A stretch of DNA of 64,000 bases from Arsenophonus endosymbiont of Aleurodicus floccissimus (GCF_900343025.1 NZ_OUND01000003.1:186001-250000), one strand, 5' to 3'; counted from the first letter of the stretch, positions 10,370 to 21,083 are shown. Program-made: numbers and translations. The notes: generated by a model from the letters alone, not told the origin.

Positions 10370-11585
10370 TTATTTTTTCAATTCAGATAAATAGGTTAAT
10401 GGAATTGAAGCATACATCGCGGCGCAAGTAACAATATGATTTTTCAAGGTTTTTTCGTTAGGAGCATGGGCTTCAGCCTCTTTACCAGGACCAAATCCGA
10501 TCACGGGAATACCATGACGACCCATAATGGAGACACCATTGGTTGAGAAAGTCCATTTGTCAACCACGGGTTAGCTATGGAATAAGCCTTGCCAGGCTTT
10601 ACTGAGGGTTTTGACGGTAATATGATCTTCTTCCACTTTCCAGGTAGGGAAATAGCATTCGGTTGGATAAACTAAACCCGTCCAGGAAGGACGCTCATAG
10701 CGATACATGGAGGCAGTGGCTTGGCCTCCTTAAGGATGATAAGGAGCGAATCTCTTCTAATGCGCCTTGCCAGGTTTCACCCCAGGTTAATCGCCGATCG
10801 ATTGAAATAGCACAGCTATCGGCTACCGCACAACGACTCGGGTAGGCATAGAAAATTTCCGACACGGTGAGGGTCCCTTTACCCAAGAATTCATCATTGC
10901 CTAACCCTGAGCAAGTTATTGCAGTTCCATCAATATCGGGCCCATTTTGAAGATGGCATTATCGCCACGTTCCGGGGCAGAGCCGTGACAGCTGATCCCT
11001 TGAACATCAATGCGAATCTCCATGCGTCCACGTTGTCCACGATAAATTTGGCAATCTGTTGGCTCGGTACTGACGACAAACTCGGGTTTTATACCTGATT
11101 CTTCAATGATATATTGCCAACAGAGACCGTCATAATCCTCTTCTTGCACTGTACCGGTTACTAGCAGTGTGTATTGTTCATCCAGTCCAAAATCTTTGAT
11201 AATTTTACCGGCATATACCATCGCTGCCATGCCACCTTCTTGATCGGATGCACCACGACCACCGATAATATTCTCTGTCTCCATACCTTGATAGGGATCG
11301 AAAGATCAATGCTTGATGTTACCTATTCCGACAGTATCAATGTGCGCATCCATGGCAATTAAATGAGATCCATGGCCAATATAACCCAGAATAATTACCC
11401 ATTGGATCGATGTCAATTTTATCAAAACCGACTTTTTCCATTTCTTGTTTAATACGGTGGATAACCTTTTTTTCGTCACAACTTTCACTAGAAATGGCTA
11501 TCATGTCACGCAGAAAACGGCTCATGTCATCTTTATATTTTTTGGCGCTAGCTAGAACGTTATCGAATGGAACTTGCTTAACTAT
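10370..11585 (-). pseudogene. ygeY: YgeY M20-family peptidase/deacetylase, broken
   Basis: Zinc-dependent M20 peptidase-like hydrolase, the E. coli YgeY homologue (about 400 residues). Metal-binding and catalytic segments are visible: [13 protein letters not shown] near 11330, [16 protein letters not shown] near 11245 and [11 protein letters not shown] near 11135. The C-terminal end [24 protein letters not shown] is near 10500 in shorter pieces. The most likely start codon, 8 bp after GGGAG and aligned with the E. coli N-terminus, reads ATA (11583-11585), so the start itself appears mutated. Other lesions: frameshift near 11400-11430, shift near 11290, stops and a shift at 10900-10916, a shift near 10725 and a TAA near 10571. 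Lies between hyuA and ygeX in the same direction. Confidence 0.92.
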
Positions 11586-11651
11586 GTTGTTTACTCCCGT
11601 TATAAATTTTTACTTTTTCGCAATGATAAAATGCGTTTTAAATTTTGTGCC

Positions 11652-12852
11652 TTATGCTAATGTTGGGTGTTTACCTTGCCAGACAACTTCGCGGTAGTGT
11701 TTGACATCAGTATCTCCTTCGGTACTGATTAGCAATACAACGGCATCTTTGGTGAGTCCTAATTTTTCTCTTAACGCATCGCGTTGTGGGTAGTAATGCA
11801 CCGCTGCCAATACCCCTAAACCGACAGCGCCAGATTCGCCGGAGATTATGCGTGGATCTTTTTGGTATGGGTTGCCAAGTACGCGCATACCAAGGGCAGC
11901 GACTGCATCTTGGCAAGAGATAAATTGGCGGTCCCAGTTACGTAGCACCGTCCAGCCAAGTGGATTGGGTTCACCACAGGCCAGCCCTGCTATAATCGTT
12001 GGCATATCGCCATCAACATTGACTATCTCTCCCTTTATACCGGAACGATATAGGCAATTGGCTAACTCAGGTTCAGTGACTACCGAATGCAACTGATTAG
12101 CGTCATAGATATCAGCCAAATAACCGAGTACTCCACCGGCCATGGCTCCGACGCCGGCCTGAAGAAAAACATGGCTCGGTGGGGCGATCCCCATTTGGTT
12201 CGTTTGCTCGACCGCTTCATCGGCTAAAGTGGTATAGTCTTACATGATCCAGGTAGGAATTTGAGTGTAACCTGTCCAGGCTGTGTCTTGAATAACTTGC
12301 CAACCATGAGTTTTGGCCGTTTCCATCGTCAGCCGGACGGTGTCATCATAATTCATGTCAGTGATGATACACTCTGCACCAAGTGCTAGAATATGCTCAA
12401 CTCTCTCCTGGGCTGAACCCTTTGGCATATAAATTACACTGTGCTGACCAAGTTGTTTGGCAACCCAAGTAACATCACGCCCATGATTACCGTCAGTTGT
12501 GGTGGTAAAGGTTATTTTTTCGGTCAGACTGTTTTTTAACTTTTCGAAAGAAGAATCATCGATATTGATATGGTATTTTTCACACAATAACTGGGCGGAT
12601 AGCATAGGTACTGCCCAGCATTTTGAACGCATTTAGTCCAAAGCGTTGTGATTCATCTTTGACCAGTATTTTGCCAACTTGAAACAGATCAGCCAGTCCA
12701 TCAAGGGAATAGAGTGGGGTTGGATAGTATTTGTTGATCTTTTGATGAAAAGCCCCCGCCTTACGTGCTTGTTGACGCGAGAACAAGTCGGATTTTTCAT
12801 CAGTAAAGAAGCGATTTTGCGCAATATCTAACTTTAATGAGAAAATTGACAT
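11652..12852 (-). pseudogene. ygeX: YgeX diaminopropionate ammonia-lyase, broken
   Basis: PLP-dependent enzyme that converts 2,3-diaminopropionate to pyruvate and ammonia. The start MSIFSLKLDIAQNRF at 12852 matches E. coli; an ATG six bases upstream is also possible. The cofactor lysine is in FGLNAFKMLG (near 12625), the substrate loop TTTDGNHGRDV near 12490, and the phosphate-binding glycine region GAMAGGVLGYL near 12140. ISGESGAVGLGVLAAVHYY near 11820 and STEGDTDVKHYREVVW near 11690 are typical of the family. There are just two lesions: an extra C near 12606 (after GSTYAI) and an in-frame TAA at 12240 (after PTWIM), where relatives have glutamine. Full-length homology of about 398 residues is retained. 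Confidence 0.94.
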
Positions 12853-12918
12853 AGCCAACTTTATTTGTTCATAGAAATACTTTTATTGTTAGCAGCCAAG
12901 AGATGGCGGGAAGCAGCG

Positions 12919-14107
12919 TTATTTGACGCGCTTATCCGCATCTTTTATGAGTTGCTCGAGGATCAAATCAGGTTGAGCGAATTTTCGCGCCAGGATCATG
13001 GCCGAGATAATATAGGGTTTCCAGCTAGCTTCTTTATAAGTCGTAATACGATATTTTTCGAATACACCTTCGGGGACTTCACCTTCTCGGCAGGGAACAC
13101 CAGAGATATCTGCCGGTAAGCAATGCATATAGAGTGCTTTGCCGTTATGGGTAAGTGCCATCATCTCTTCCGTGCAATGCCAGTTTTTATGATTAGCATT
13201 TTGCGCCAAACAATGTTTTTTTAATGATTTTAAGCCATCGTGATCGTTGTTACGTAATAATGTGGTGCGTTGCTCCATTACTTTATAAGGTGCCCAAGAT
13301 TTAGGGTAGACAATATCCGCATCTTTAAAAGCTTGTTCCATGGTATTAACTTGACGGAAAGTTCCTCCCGACGCCTGGGCATTTTTTTTTTGCGCCAGCA
13401 ACGACTTCAGGGATAAGTTCATAACCATCAGGATGGGCTAGTGTTACTTCCATACCAAATCGTGTCATTAATCCAATAATACCCTGGGGAACGGACAGGG
13501 GTTTGCTATAACTCGATGAATAAGCCCAGGTCATGGCAATTTTTTTGCCTTTTAGGTTTTCCAGCGAGCCAAAATGTTCACGTAACCAGGCTAGATCGGC
13601 CATTGATTGGATTGGATGATCAATATGACATTGTAAATTAACTAATGCCGGACGTTGTGGTAGTACACCTTGTTGATAGCCTTCATCCAACGCATCACCG
13701 ACTTCACGCATATAGGCATTACCTACACCAAGATACATATCATCAAGAATACCAATGGCATCGGCACAGAAGGAGAGCATATTGGCAGTTTCACGTACTG
13801 TTTCACCATGGGCAATTTGTGATTTACCTTCATCTAAATCTTGTTGGGTTAGTCCTAACATATTTAATGCAGAAGCGTAGGAAAAACGGGTACGAGTAGA
13901 GTTGTCGGGAAAGATAGAGATACCTAAGCCATTACGGAATACATTAGCAATATTATCTGACCCCATGGTTTTGAGTACGGCGGCAATATTTAGCACTTGA
14001 ATTAGTTCATCCTGACTTTGTTCCCAGGTCAACAAAAAATCTTTTTTGTGAAGGCGGGAGTGCAGTGCTTTGATATCCTCGAGTAATTTATTAATTGTTT
14101 TCATCAT
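12919..14107 (-). pseudogene. ygeW: YgeW carbamoyltransferase-like protein, single A-tract frameshift
   Basis: Member of the aspartate/ornithine carbamoyltransferase superfamily (E. coli YgeW, about 396 residues). Start MMKTINKLLEDIKALHSR at 14107. The carbamoyl-phosphate loop reads FPDNSTRTRFSYASA (near 13905), followed by GKSQIAHGETVRETANM, and the C-terminal half has YPKSWAPYKVMEQRT and LYMHCLPADISGVPC. The only lesion is in a homopolymer: ten A on the coding strand (13382-13391) where nine would keep the frame across the join of ...VAGAKK to NAQASGG. Both halves are otherwise open and highly conserved, so this is the best-preserved large gene of the cluster. RNA polymerase slippage on the A10 tract could restore some full-length product (inference). 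A sigma-54-like site lies about 85 bp upstream. Confidence 0.94.
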
Positions 14108-14752
14108 AAAATCCTAATTCAAAATAGCTAGTCAGATAGCGAATATGCTGTGCAGAACTAAGCCAAGGATCTGCATAAGCTATTGAAGTAATATCAATAA
14201 GCATGCCAATTCTATTGCTCAAAATAAGAAATGATGGCTGATAGATAATAGCGTGATAATAATCACAGAAAATGATTATTAAGGTAAGGGAATGAAAGCA
14301 AACAATAAATTTTTGTGTTATGGCTAGTATTTCTAGATTGATATTTCATGTACTGTATGGGTGATAACTCTATCATTAAGAAATGATTCTATCCTTAATC
14401 AGGATTGTAGGCTAAAAATGACATTGTTTGGCGATATAATAAATAAAAAAATTAATTATAAAATAACAGAGTTATCTTTATTAATATGCTCATTGGAATA
14501 ATGAAAACATAATTAAGTTACAATTTATAAATATAAATTTTAATTATCGATATTTATTAATTTATAATGATAATTTTGATACAGAATTATCACATTTAAT
14601 AATGAGCTTTGATATTTTACGATGGATTATAATCCAGGAAGAATCATTTTTCTATCATTTAGGTTATATGGAGCGATGTTACATTATTTGCACATGCCCT
14701 ATAGTTCATTAATTATGATATTTATTGTGTAATAATTTAGAACGTAAGGAAA
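14108..14752. other. Gene-free divergent regulatory region, ygeW-ygeV
   Basis: This 645-bp AT-rich stretch separates the leftward ygeW operon from the rightward regulator gene ygeV. No coding segment is apparent on either strand. It contains the sigma-54-like element at 14193-14208 serving ygeW. The remaining sequence has room for upstream activator sites of YgeV, but I could not recognise a repeated operator. Confidence 0.6.
14193..14208 (-). promoter_or_regulatory. Sigma-54-like promoter upstream of ygeW, -12 base changed
   Basis: The minus strand reads TGGCATGCTTATTGAT. It fits TGGCAYRNNNNTTGCW at all fixed positions but one: the C of the -12 GC pair is A. The -24 half is perfect and the spacing is right. 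Predicted transcription start is about 75 bp before the ygeW ATG. The altered -12 base suggests a promoter weakened by decay. Confidence 0.5.
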
Positions 14753-16545
14753 ATGATCATGTTGGGTATAAGTTCTCAATCTGCTTTAATGCAGATCCAA
14801 CTAACTATCCTGCGATTTACGAAAGTTCTTTCACGTGTATTACAAGTTGAAATTGTAGATGGTGCATTAAGACGTGTGGCAGGTTCTGGGGCTTATGGAA
14901 AATATTTAGGGCAAAAGCTGGAACGAAATTCGCGTTTATTGCGTTACGTCATTCAAACTGGAAAAGAGAAGGTAGTCATCCAGTCTCGTTTGGATCCACT
15001 GTGTGAAGATTGTGAAAATAAAGTAAATTGTAAGGAAAAAGCTTTTTTAGGAATACCAATATTTTTCCAGGATGTTTGTGTTGGTGTAATAAGTTTGGTG
15101 ACTTTTACTCATGAGCAGCAGGAAATAATTAAACATAATTTACATGAATTTTCTGATTATGTGCAACATATTTCGACGATTTTTATTTCAAAATTGTTAG
15201 ATGAACAAAGTAGTGTTAATAATACCAGTTCTGCATTAATGACTTTAGTTGATAATATTGATCAAGGGGTTTTGATATTAAATAGTCGGAATAAATTAAG
15301 ATTAGTCAATGCTATTGCACTTAATATACTCAATATACTCAATTTAAATTATGAAAAAATAATTGGTAAGGCGTTTACCATTCGACCGTTAATTTATCAG
15401 GAAAGTTTTACCGGTGGTCATATGCAATATGTTATCACTTGCGGAGATATATCTGAAATATTGACAGGTCAACTTCATAATATACAAGATTATCAAATAT
15501 TTCTGATGGCTTTTCATCAATTACCGCTTTATGCCAATTCGACATTTGAATCTACTGAACCGCAGATTGAGCATCTGGTTGGGGAGTCACCACCAATACG
15601 TAAGTTGAAGAAATTGATTAGCCGTATTGCGCCAGGCCCTTCAAGTGTACTGATTATTGGTGAAAGTGGTACCGGTAAAGAGGTGGTTGCCAGAGCTATT
15701 CATAAATTAAGCCATAGTAGTAATAAAGCTTTTGTTGCAATTAACTGTGCTGCTATTCCAGAACAGCTACTGGAAAGTGAGTTATTTGGCTATGTAAAAG
15801 GGGCTTTTACCGGTGCATCAACTACTGGTAAACAAGGATTAATTAAGGCGGCAAACCAAGGGACAATGTTTTTGGACAAAGTTGGTGATATGCCACTAGT
15901 TATTCAGGCAAAGTTATTACGTGCGATCGAGGCGCGCGAAATTCAGCCGATAGGCGCTAGTAAAGCTATTCCGGTTGATATTCGGATTATTTCGGCAACT
16001 AATCAAAATCTGGAAAAGTTTGTCCGTGAGGGGAAATTCCGCGAAGATCTTTATTATCGTTTGAATATTATTCCTTTAGCTTTGCCGCCATTACGAGAGT
16101 GACAGGGAAACTTACTACTATTTATTCACTATTTTCTTAATCTCCACACTAAGCGTCTTGGATTAGTGTATCCCGGGATTTCACAAGAGGTGTTGGAGCG
16201 TCTCAAAGCTTACCACTGGCCAGGTAATTTACGTGAACTAAGTAATTTGATGGAATATTTGATTAATGTCACTTCTTCAGGCGATGTTATAGATATTGCA
16301 TTCATTCCTCCTAATTTGGTCAGTAATCGTAAAAATGATTTTAAGGTTGAGACACTGGTTGTCCCTAATATCGATCTAAACGAACAAGCGATTGATGGTG
16401 CAGTAGTACTTGAAGATATGGAAAAACAGCTGATCCGTGAAGCACTAAGCCGTTATGGCAGTAAAAACAAGCGGCAAAAATGCTTGGCATCGGTATTGTT
16501 ACTTTATACCGTAAGATAAAACGCTATGAATTGACATCGGGCTAA
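14753..16545 (+). pseudogene. ygeV: YgeV sigma-54-dependent activator, truncated and Walker B altered
   Basis: Enhancer-binding protein expected to activate the cluster's sigma-54 promoters. The N-terminal sensor region has a cysteine segment DPLCEDCENKVNCKEKAF (near 14995) conserved with E. coli; a PAS-like region follows. The AAA+ domain has Walker A GESGTGKEV (about residue 303) and the sigma-54-contacting GAFTGA (residues 350-355). Walker B reads FLDKVGD: the catalytic glutamate is lysine at residue 376 (codon AAA, 15878-15880). A TGA at 16100 after PPLRE ends the frame, while homology continues as VYPGISQEVLERL and WPGNLRELSNLMEYL. Another shift near 16477 disturbs the C-terminal DNA-binding helix-turn-helix, whose last residues end at 16545. 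The start is 14753 or 14759. ATP hydrolysis and DNA binding would both be lost. Confidence 0.93.
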
Positions 16546-16551
16546 TCAAAA

Positions 16552-16581
16552 TGGGCAATGGCTTAAAAAATACCATGCCCA
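16552..16581. terminator. Hairpin between convergent ygeV and xdhC
   Basis: TGGGCA, one bulged A, and TGG pair with CCA and TGCCCA across a loop containing TTAAAAAA. The structure lies 6 bp after the last ygeV stop and 8 bp before the end of xdhC, as expected for a shared terminator. There is no long T-run directly after the stem on either strand. Confidence 0.5.
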
Positions 16582-16589
16582 GAGATAAC

Positions 16590-17060
16590 TTATTCGCAGT
16601 GTTGAATCGCGTCAATGATCATTTGATAACCCGTACAGCGACATAGATTACCGGCTAACCGATGGCGTATTTGCTTAATAGATAATGGCTCGGTGCGCGG
16701 TTTAGCTAAAAAAGCGGTTGTTGCCATAATAAGGCCAGGTATGTAGAAGCCACATTGAACTGCGTCGTTATTGACATAGGTTTGTTGTATTTTTGATGCG
16801 ATACCATTGGTCAATTCGCCTTCTACGGTGCGGATTGTTTTACCTTGTGCCCAGATAGCTAGATAGAGGAAACTATCGATTGCGACGTCATCGACTAACA
16901 CCGTACACGCACCATATTTTCCGACGTGACAGCCTAATTTGACGCTAAGCAAACCTTCTGCCCGTAACACTTCTGCTAGCGACATTGCTGGCGATAAGGT
17001 CAGTTGACGAGGAACGCCATTAATATGATAATTAACCGTGGTTAACGCTTTAGCATTCAT
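16590..17060 (-). CDS. xdhC: XdhC iron-sulfur subunit, open frame but lacking three cluster cysteines
   Basis: Small [2Fe-2S] subunit of a XdhABC-type molybdenum hydroxylase, which passes electrons from molybdenum to FAD. The 156-residue frame is uninterrupted, normal in length, and overlaps the xdhB stop by 4 bp (ATGA), indicating translational coupling. The two cluster motifs are damaged. The plant-ferredoxin-type site should be Cys44, 49, 52 and 64; here residue 49 is Tyr ([10 protein letters not shown]) and 64 is Phe (IDSFLYL). The C-terminal site should be Cys103, 106, 140 and 142; residue 106 is Tyr (QCGFYIPG) while CRCTGY is kept. Three of eight ligands are lost, so neither cluster should assemble normally. 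An automated annotation would call this gene intact; I infer it is a cryptic pseudogene. Confidence 0.92.
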   Translation of the reverse strand: MNAKALTTVNYHINGVPRQLTLSPAMSLAEVLRAEGLLSVKLGCHVGKYGACTVLVDDVAIDSFLYLAIWAQGKTIRTVEGELTNGIASKIQQTYVNNDAVQCGFYIPGLIMATTAFLAKPRTEPLSIKQIRHRLAGNLCRCTGYQMIIDAIQHCE

Positions 17061-17935
17061 ATAATTTTTCCTCCTGCGCGTATAACAGCTAAATTTATTA
17101 CTCGCTCAGTTAAAGTGTGAATAAGATGTAAGCGAAATTCTTTTTTCGCGCGCCATGATGTTCTTGGTGAAACATCGTGCGTAACAGCTTGACCAATAGT
17201 GAACAGCGTTTGACGAGTAAGCGTTTTGCTACGAGCAGCTTCTTCTGCATGCAGGCAGCGTATCGGCGTAGGTGCTGCGACACCAAAAGCCAGTTTGAGT
17301 TGCTGAAATTTACCCTGTTTAATGTCGCAAAGGGCCGAACAGCCAATAGTGGCGATATCCATCGCATCGCGCATAGCATATTTGAAGCTGGCAGCACCTT
17401 TGTTGTGATAATTTTCAGCTTTAAAATGAAAAGCCGTTAAAATCTCATTTGCGGCAAATGCGACTTTTCCTGGGCCGGTATGAAAGCCGTTAATTGAGGT
17501 ATAGCGACTCCCTTCTGGTGAAGAAATTTCTAGTGTTGCATCATAGATCAAGGATGGACAAGCGGAATCAGCGCTGGGTGCGCCATTGCAAATATTACCA
17601 CTAAAGGTAGCGACGTTTCGTATTTATGGTTCGACGATCATGCTTGCAGCTTTTACCAGGCCCGGAAGATGTTGCTGGGCAATTGGATGGTTGATTAATT
17701 CATTGAAGGTCGTACCCGATGCGATACGAATATTACCCGCCTGATCACAATCTATACCGCGTAATTCTGGCAAATCATGGATATCAATAATATGATCAAA
17801 GTGTGAATTTAGGTGATGTAATTGGATTAGCATATCCGTTCCACTGGCTAACAATCGAGCCGTAGGGTTTTACGCTAACAATGCTACCGCATGAGCAATA
17901 TTGTCAACACGATGATAATTTTTAATGTCATACAT
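17057..17935 (-). pseudogene. xdhB: XdhB FAD subunit, two nonsense codons
   Basis: FAD-binding subunit of the XdhABC hydroxylase. Start MYDIKNYHRVDNIAHAV at 17935, four bases after the xdhA stop. The segment LLASGTDMLIQLHH (near 17840) corresponds to the flavin-binding glycine loop, IRNVATFSGNICNG (near 17620) to the second FAD motif, and ASFKYAMRDAMDIA (near 17380) is conserved. There are two in-frame TAA codons: one at codon 22 and one at 17624 (EP-stop-IRNVA), where relatives have glutamine. The rest is a single open frame to 17057, 292 codons in total, which is normal. The lesions look like C-to-T changes. Confidence 0.93.
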
Positions 17936-17939
17936 ATTT

Positions 17940-20005
17940 CTAACCTCTGATCAGCCTGACTTGAACAAATTCGCGAAATAATCTTTTTGGTGTGAGAGGC
18001 AGGGAATTAATCGCAATGCCCGTTGCCATCCGCAATGCATTACGAGTTGCCGGGGCTGGAGAAATTATGGGCGGCTCACTTAATGATTTATGACCGTATG
18101 CCGATTGTGGTTCATAGTTGTCGATAAAGATACATTCCAGTTCAGGCAGATCCATCATGGTTGGCATCTTATAATCGAGTAAATTAGGGTTACGGACAAT
18201 CCCGCTTTTTTCATCGACGATCAGTTCTTCATATAAAGCCCAATCAATTCCCATTCCCATGCCGCCATGGACTTGCCCTTCAGCTAGCTTAGGATTAAGA
18301 ATGCGGCCAGAATCATGTAGGTTAAGAATACGATTGATAGTCACCTTACATATCAGAATATCTATCGTTAGATCGACAAAAGTACAGCCAAATACTGGCG
18401 GATTATTCGTCGTTTTAGAGGAAGATTCAGCAGAAAGTTGTCCCCCTAATTCAGGATTGTAAAAAGTATCCATGGTGACATTAGCGACTGGGATGAGAAT
18501 TTTTCCTGGCTGGCTGAGTAATACAATGCTGCCATTGATAATACTTAGATCCGTTTCTGATTGACTGAGGATAATGGCGGCATGTTGAACAATTTTTTGC
18601 CGTAAATTTTGTGCTGCTTGTTGTAGTGCGGGTGCGGTGACATAACTTTGTCGAGAACTAAATGCGCCAGGATCGAAGGGAGTTATATCGGTATCCTGAG
18701 TCGAAATAACATTGATCATATTAACAGGCATGCCCAATGTTTCTGCCACCATCTGGGCAAATACGTTATCTGGGCCTTGACCTATTTCGGTGGCACCTAT
18801 TTGTACATTCACTATGCCATCTTGATTTAACAGTAGGCGGGAACTGGCAATTTCAACACTAGCCGGCCAGGTATTAGAGGTATAACTAAAATAGGCAACA
18901 CCGACACCGCTACGAATATCACCGCTCATTTGTTGACAGGCCGTTTTACGTGTTTGCCAATTAAATAGTTCACGTCCTTTTGTCAAACACTCAATTATAC
19001 CTGCGTTTTGAATAATGGAGTGATTGATTGGATGGGTGTCTCCGGTGCGGGCAGCGCTGATAAGTCGGATTTCTACCGGATTGATATCTAACTCAGCAGC
19101 AGCATCATCAAATAATGATTCTAAGGCAAAAGTGACTTGAGGAGCGCCATAACCGCGCATAGCTCCTGCCGAAGGTAGATTGGTATAGAGCAGGTGGTCG
19201 CCTGGTAGCCAAAAATGCACTACGTGGATATAAGTAAGCAATTTTATTGGCTGCGGCGCCAGCAATTGAGTGACCATGCGAGGCATAAGCGCCGGTATTA
19301 GATAAGACATCCAATTGATATCCTTTCAGTACTCCGTCGGTCGTGATGCCTAATTTTGCATCAATTCGGAAGGCATGTCGGGTACGCGAAGCATAAAAGC
19401 ACTCTTCTCGCGAAAGCATGACTTTTACTGGTATACCACCAAGTTTTAGTGTTAAAAACGCCGCCATCGGTTCTTCTAATACGTCCTGTTTGTTACCAAA
19501 ACCACCACCAACATGCGGATTGATAACACGTATTTTAGACAATGACATATCCAGTGCTCGCGCAACGATACGACGCACAAGATCTGGGTACTGGAGACGA
19601 TAATAATGCGATCTGATTGTTCCATCCAGGCAAAGCTGGTAACACTTTTCATATGACAATGTTGAACAATCGGGGTGGTAAAACGTTTGCTAAATTGATG
19701 TGGGGATTTTTCTATTGCGGATATCGGTTCATTAGCGGTAATTTGGCTATGTTTAAGTAGGTTGCAATTACTATGAATATTTATTGCCTCAGCCGCTTTA
19801 GCTGATTCAGGGCAGGTAATAACAGGCAGTTGTTCATAGGTTATTTTTACCGCTGCCGCTTTTTCTGCGGTGGGCTCATCCCGAGCGACAACAATAGCGA
19901 TGCCATCACCAAAATGACGTACATGGCGAGTTAACAATAAACGATCGGCTATATCGCGTTTTTTCGTATCAAGTGTTCAGGCATGTCCGGCCGTTGCGAA
20001 ATTTT
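17940..20005 (-). pseudogene. xdhA: XdhA molybdenum subunit, 5' end deleted and broken
   Basis: Molybdopterin-binding subunit of the XdhABC hydroxylase. Homology begins abruptly at FATAGHA near 20000, so about 70 N-terminal codons are missing and an AT-rich gene-free stretch takes their place. A TGA replaces the expected Trp at AGHAW. Further on, LLTRHVRHFGDGIAIVVARD (20 residues) is near 19920, GGGFGNKQDVLEEPMAAFL near 19490, AGAMRGYGAPQ near 19160, EIGQGPDNVFAQMVAET near 18770, and GQVHGGMGMGIDWAL near 18265. The last 430 codons or so to the TAG at 17940 are one open frame. Frameshifts lie near 19600-19660 and 19200-19220. First gene of xdhA-xdhB-xdhC. Confidence 0.92.
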
Positions 20006-20292
20006 GATAATTTTTTCAGGTTTTATTATTTTATTTATCAATTAATAAATTGCTTAATGATATTTTAATAATTTTATTCTATATTATTATTTTGTAATTA
20101 ATTTGTTATTATTTAAAATTTTATTAAATTTTATTGTTCGATATTAGCCGCTGAAAATATTTTTTTATTAAAATTGATTAAATAATAATTTATGATGAAA
20201 TTTTTTTAGAAAAAAGTCATTTTTATTAGAAATAGATTAATTAATATAATAACAACAATTTTATTATATTAACTAAAATTAAAATGTTAAAG

Positions 20293-21083
20293 ATGAATTT
20301 TTTGATTAAAATCAATGAATTTAATAAGCAGATAGTAAAAAAATATTATTGAATGATATTAATCTAAATATCCGACCAGGTGAGATCCATGCATTATTAT
20401 GTGCCAGTGGAGCGGACAAATCGACTTTATTACATTGTATAAATGGCTTAGAACTTACTGGCTGTAATGGCAAACTTGAATGTAATAATATTAATGTTAT
20501 GAATTTATCCGGTTTATCTTTACGTCGTTATAGAAAAATATTGGTATGATTTTTCAAGATTTTGCATTAATGTAAAGAAAAACAGTTATTGAAAATGTTA
20601 TGTTACCAATACAATGTTGGAATATTGCCGCCGCAAATAGGTAGCAATATCGGCCCAGGAGCATTATCTAGCGGACAACAGCAACGAGTCGCAATCGCTA
20701 GGGCACTAGCCTTACAGCCGAAGGTGTTATTATGCGATGAAGCAACATCAGCTTTAGATCCTGTTACTAGCCATGCTTTACTTGAACTTATTAAACGTAT
20801 TGATCGGGTTTTAAATGTGACTATTATTATGGTAACTCACCAATTAGACATAGAGAAGCGCATTTGTAACAGTATGTCGATTATTGAAAATGGAAAAATT
20901 ACGTTTTCAGGGATAACAAAAGATATTTTTGTGGCAGAACCGCCTGCATTAAGCTGACTTGTAGGGATTGAAAATATTGAAATAAAGCCAGGTGAAACAG
21001 GTTTTAAATTAATGATAACGGGTCATGATAACGACGGATCTATTATTATTGATTTATTCAATATTATTGGTAAAAATTTTTAA
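20293..21083 (+). pseudogene. MetN-like ABC transporter ATPase, broken
   Basis: ATP-binding subunit resembling MetN of the methionine importer. Walker B VLLCDEATSALDP (near 20735), the H-loop IIMVTHQLD and the following EKRICNSMSIIENGKI are MetN-like. Walker A is degenerate: CASGADKSTLL, where GxSGxGKST is expected (Gly to Cys and Gly to Asp). The signature reads LSSGQQQRVAIARAL. Lesions: an A7 tract (20337-20343) one A short near the start, a TGA at 20547, a scrambled region about 20540-20645, and a TGA at 20955 after which the same frame continues to a TAA at 21081. The C-terminal regulatory domain found in MetN is only partly present. Followed by the permease and binding protein. Substrate unproven. 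Confidence 0.8.

Noticed and set aside
20006-20292. Possible small gene upstream of the MetN-like ATPase
   Set aside because: Very AT-rich, with no coding-like composition, no RBS-start pair and no recognisable family.
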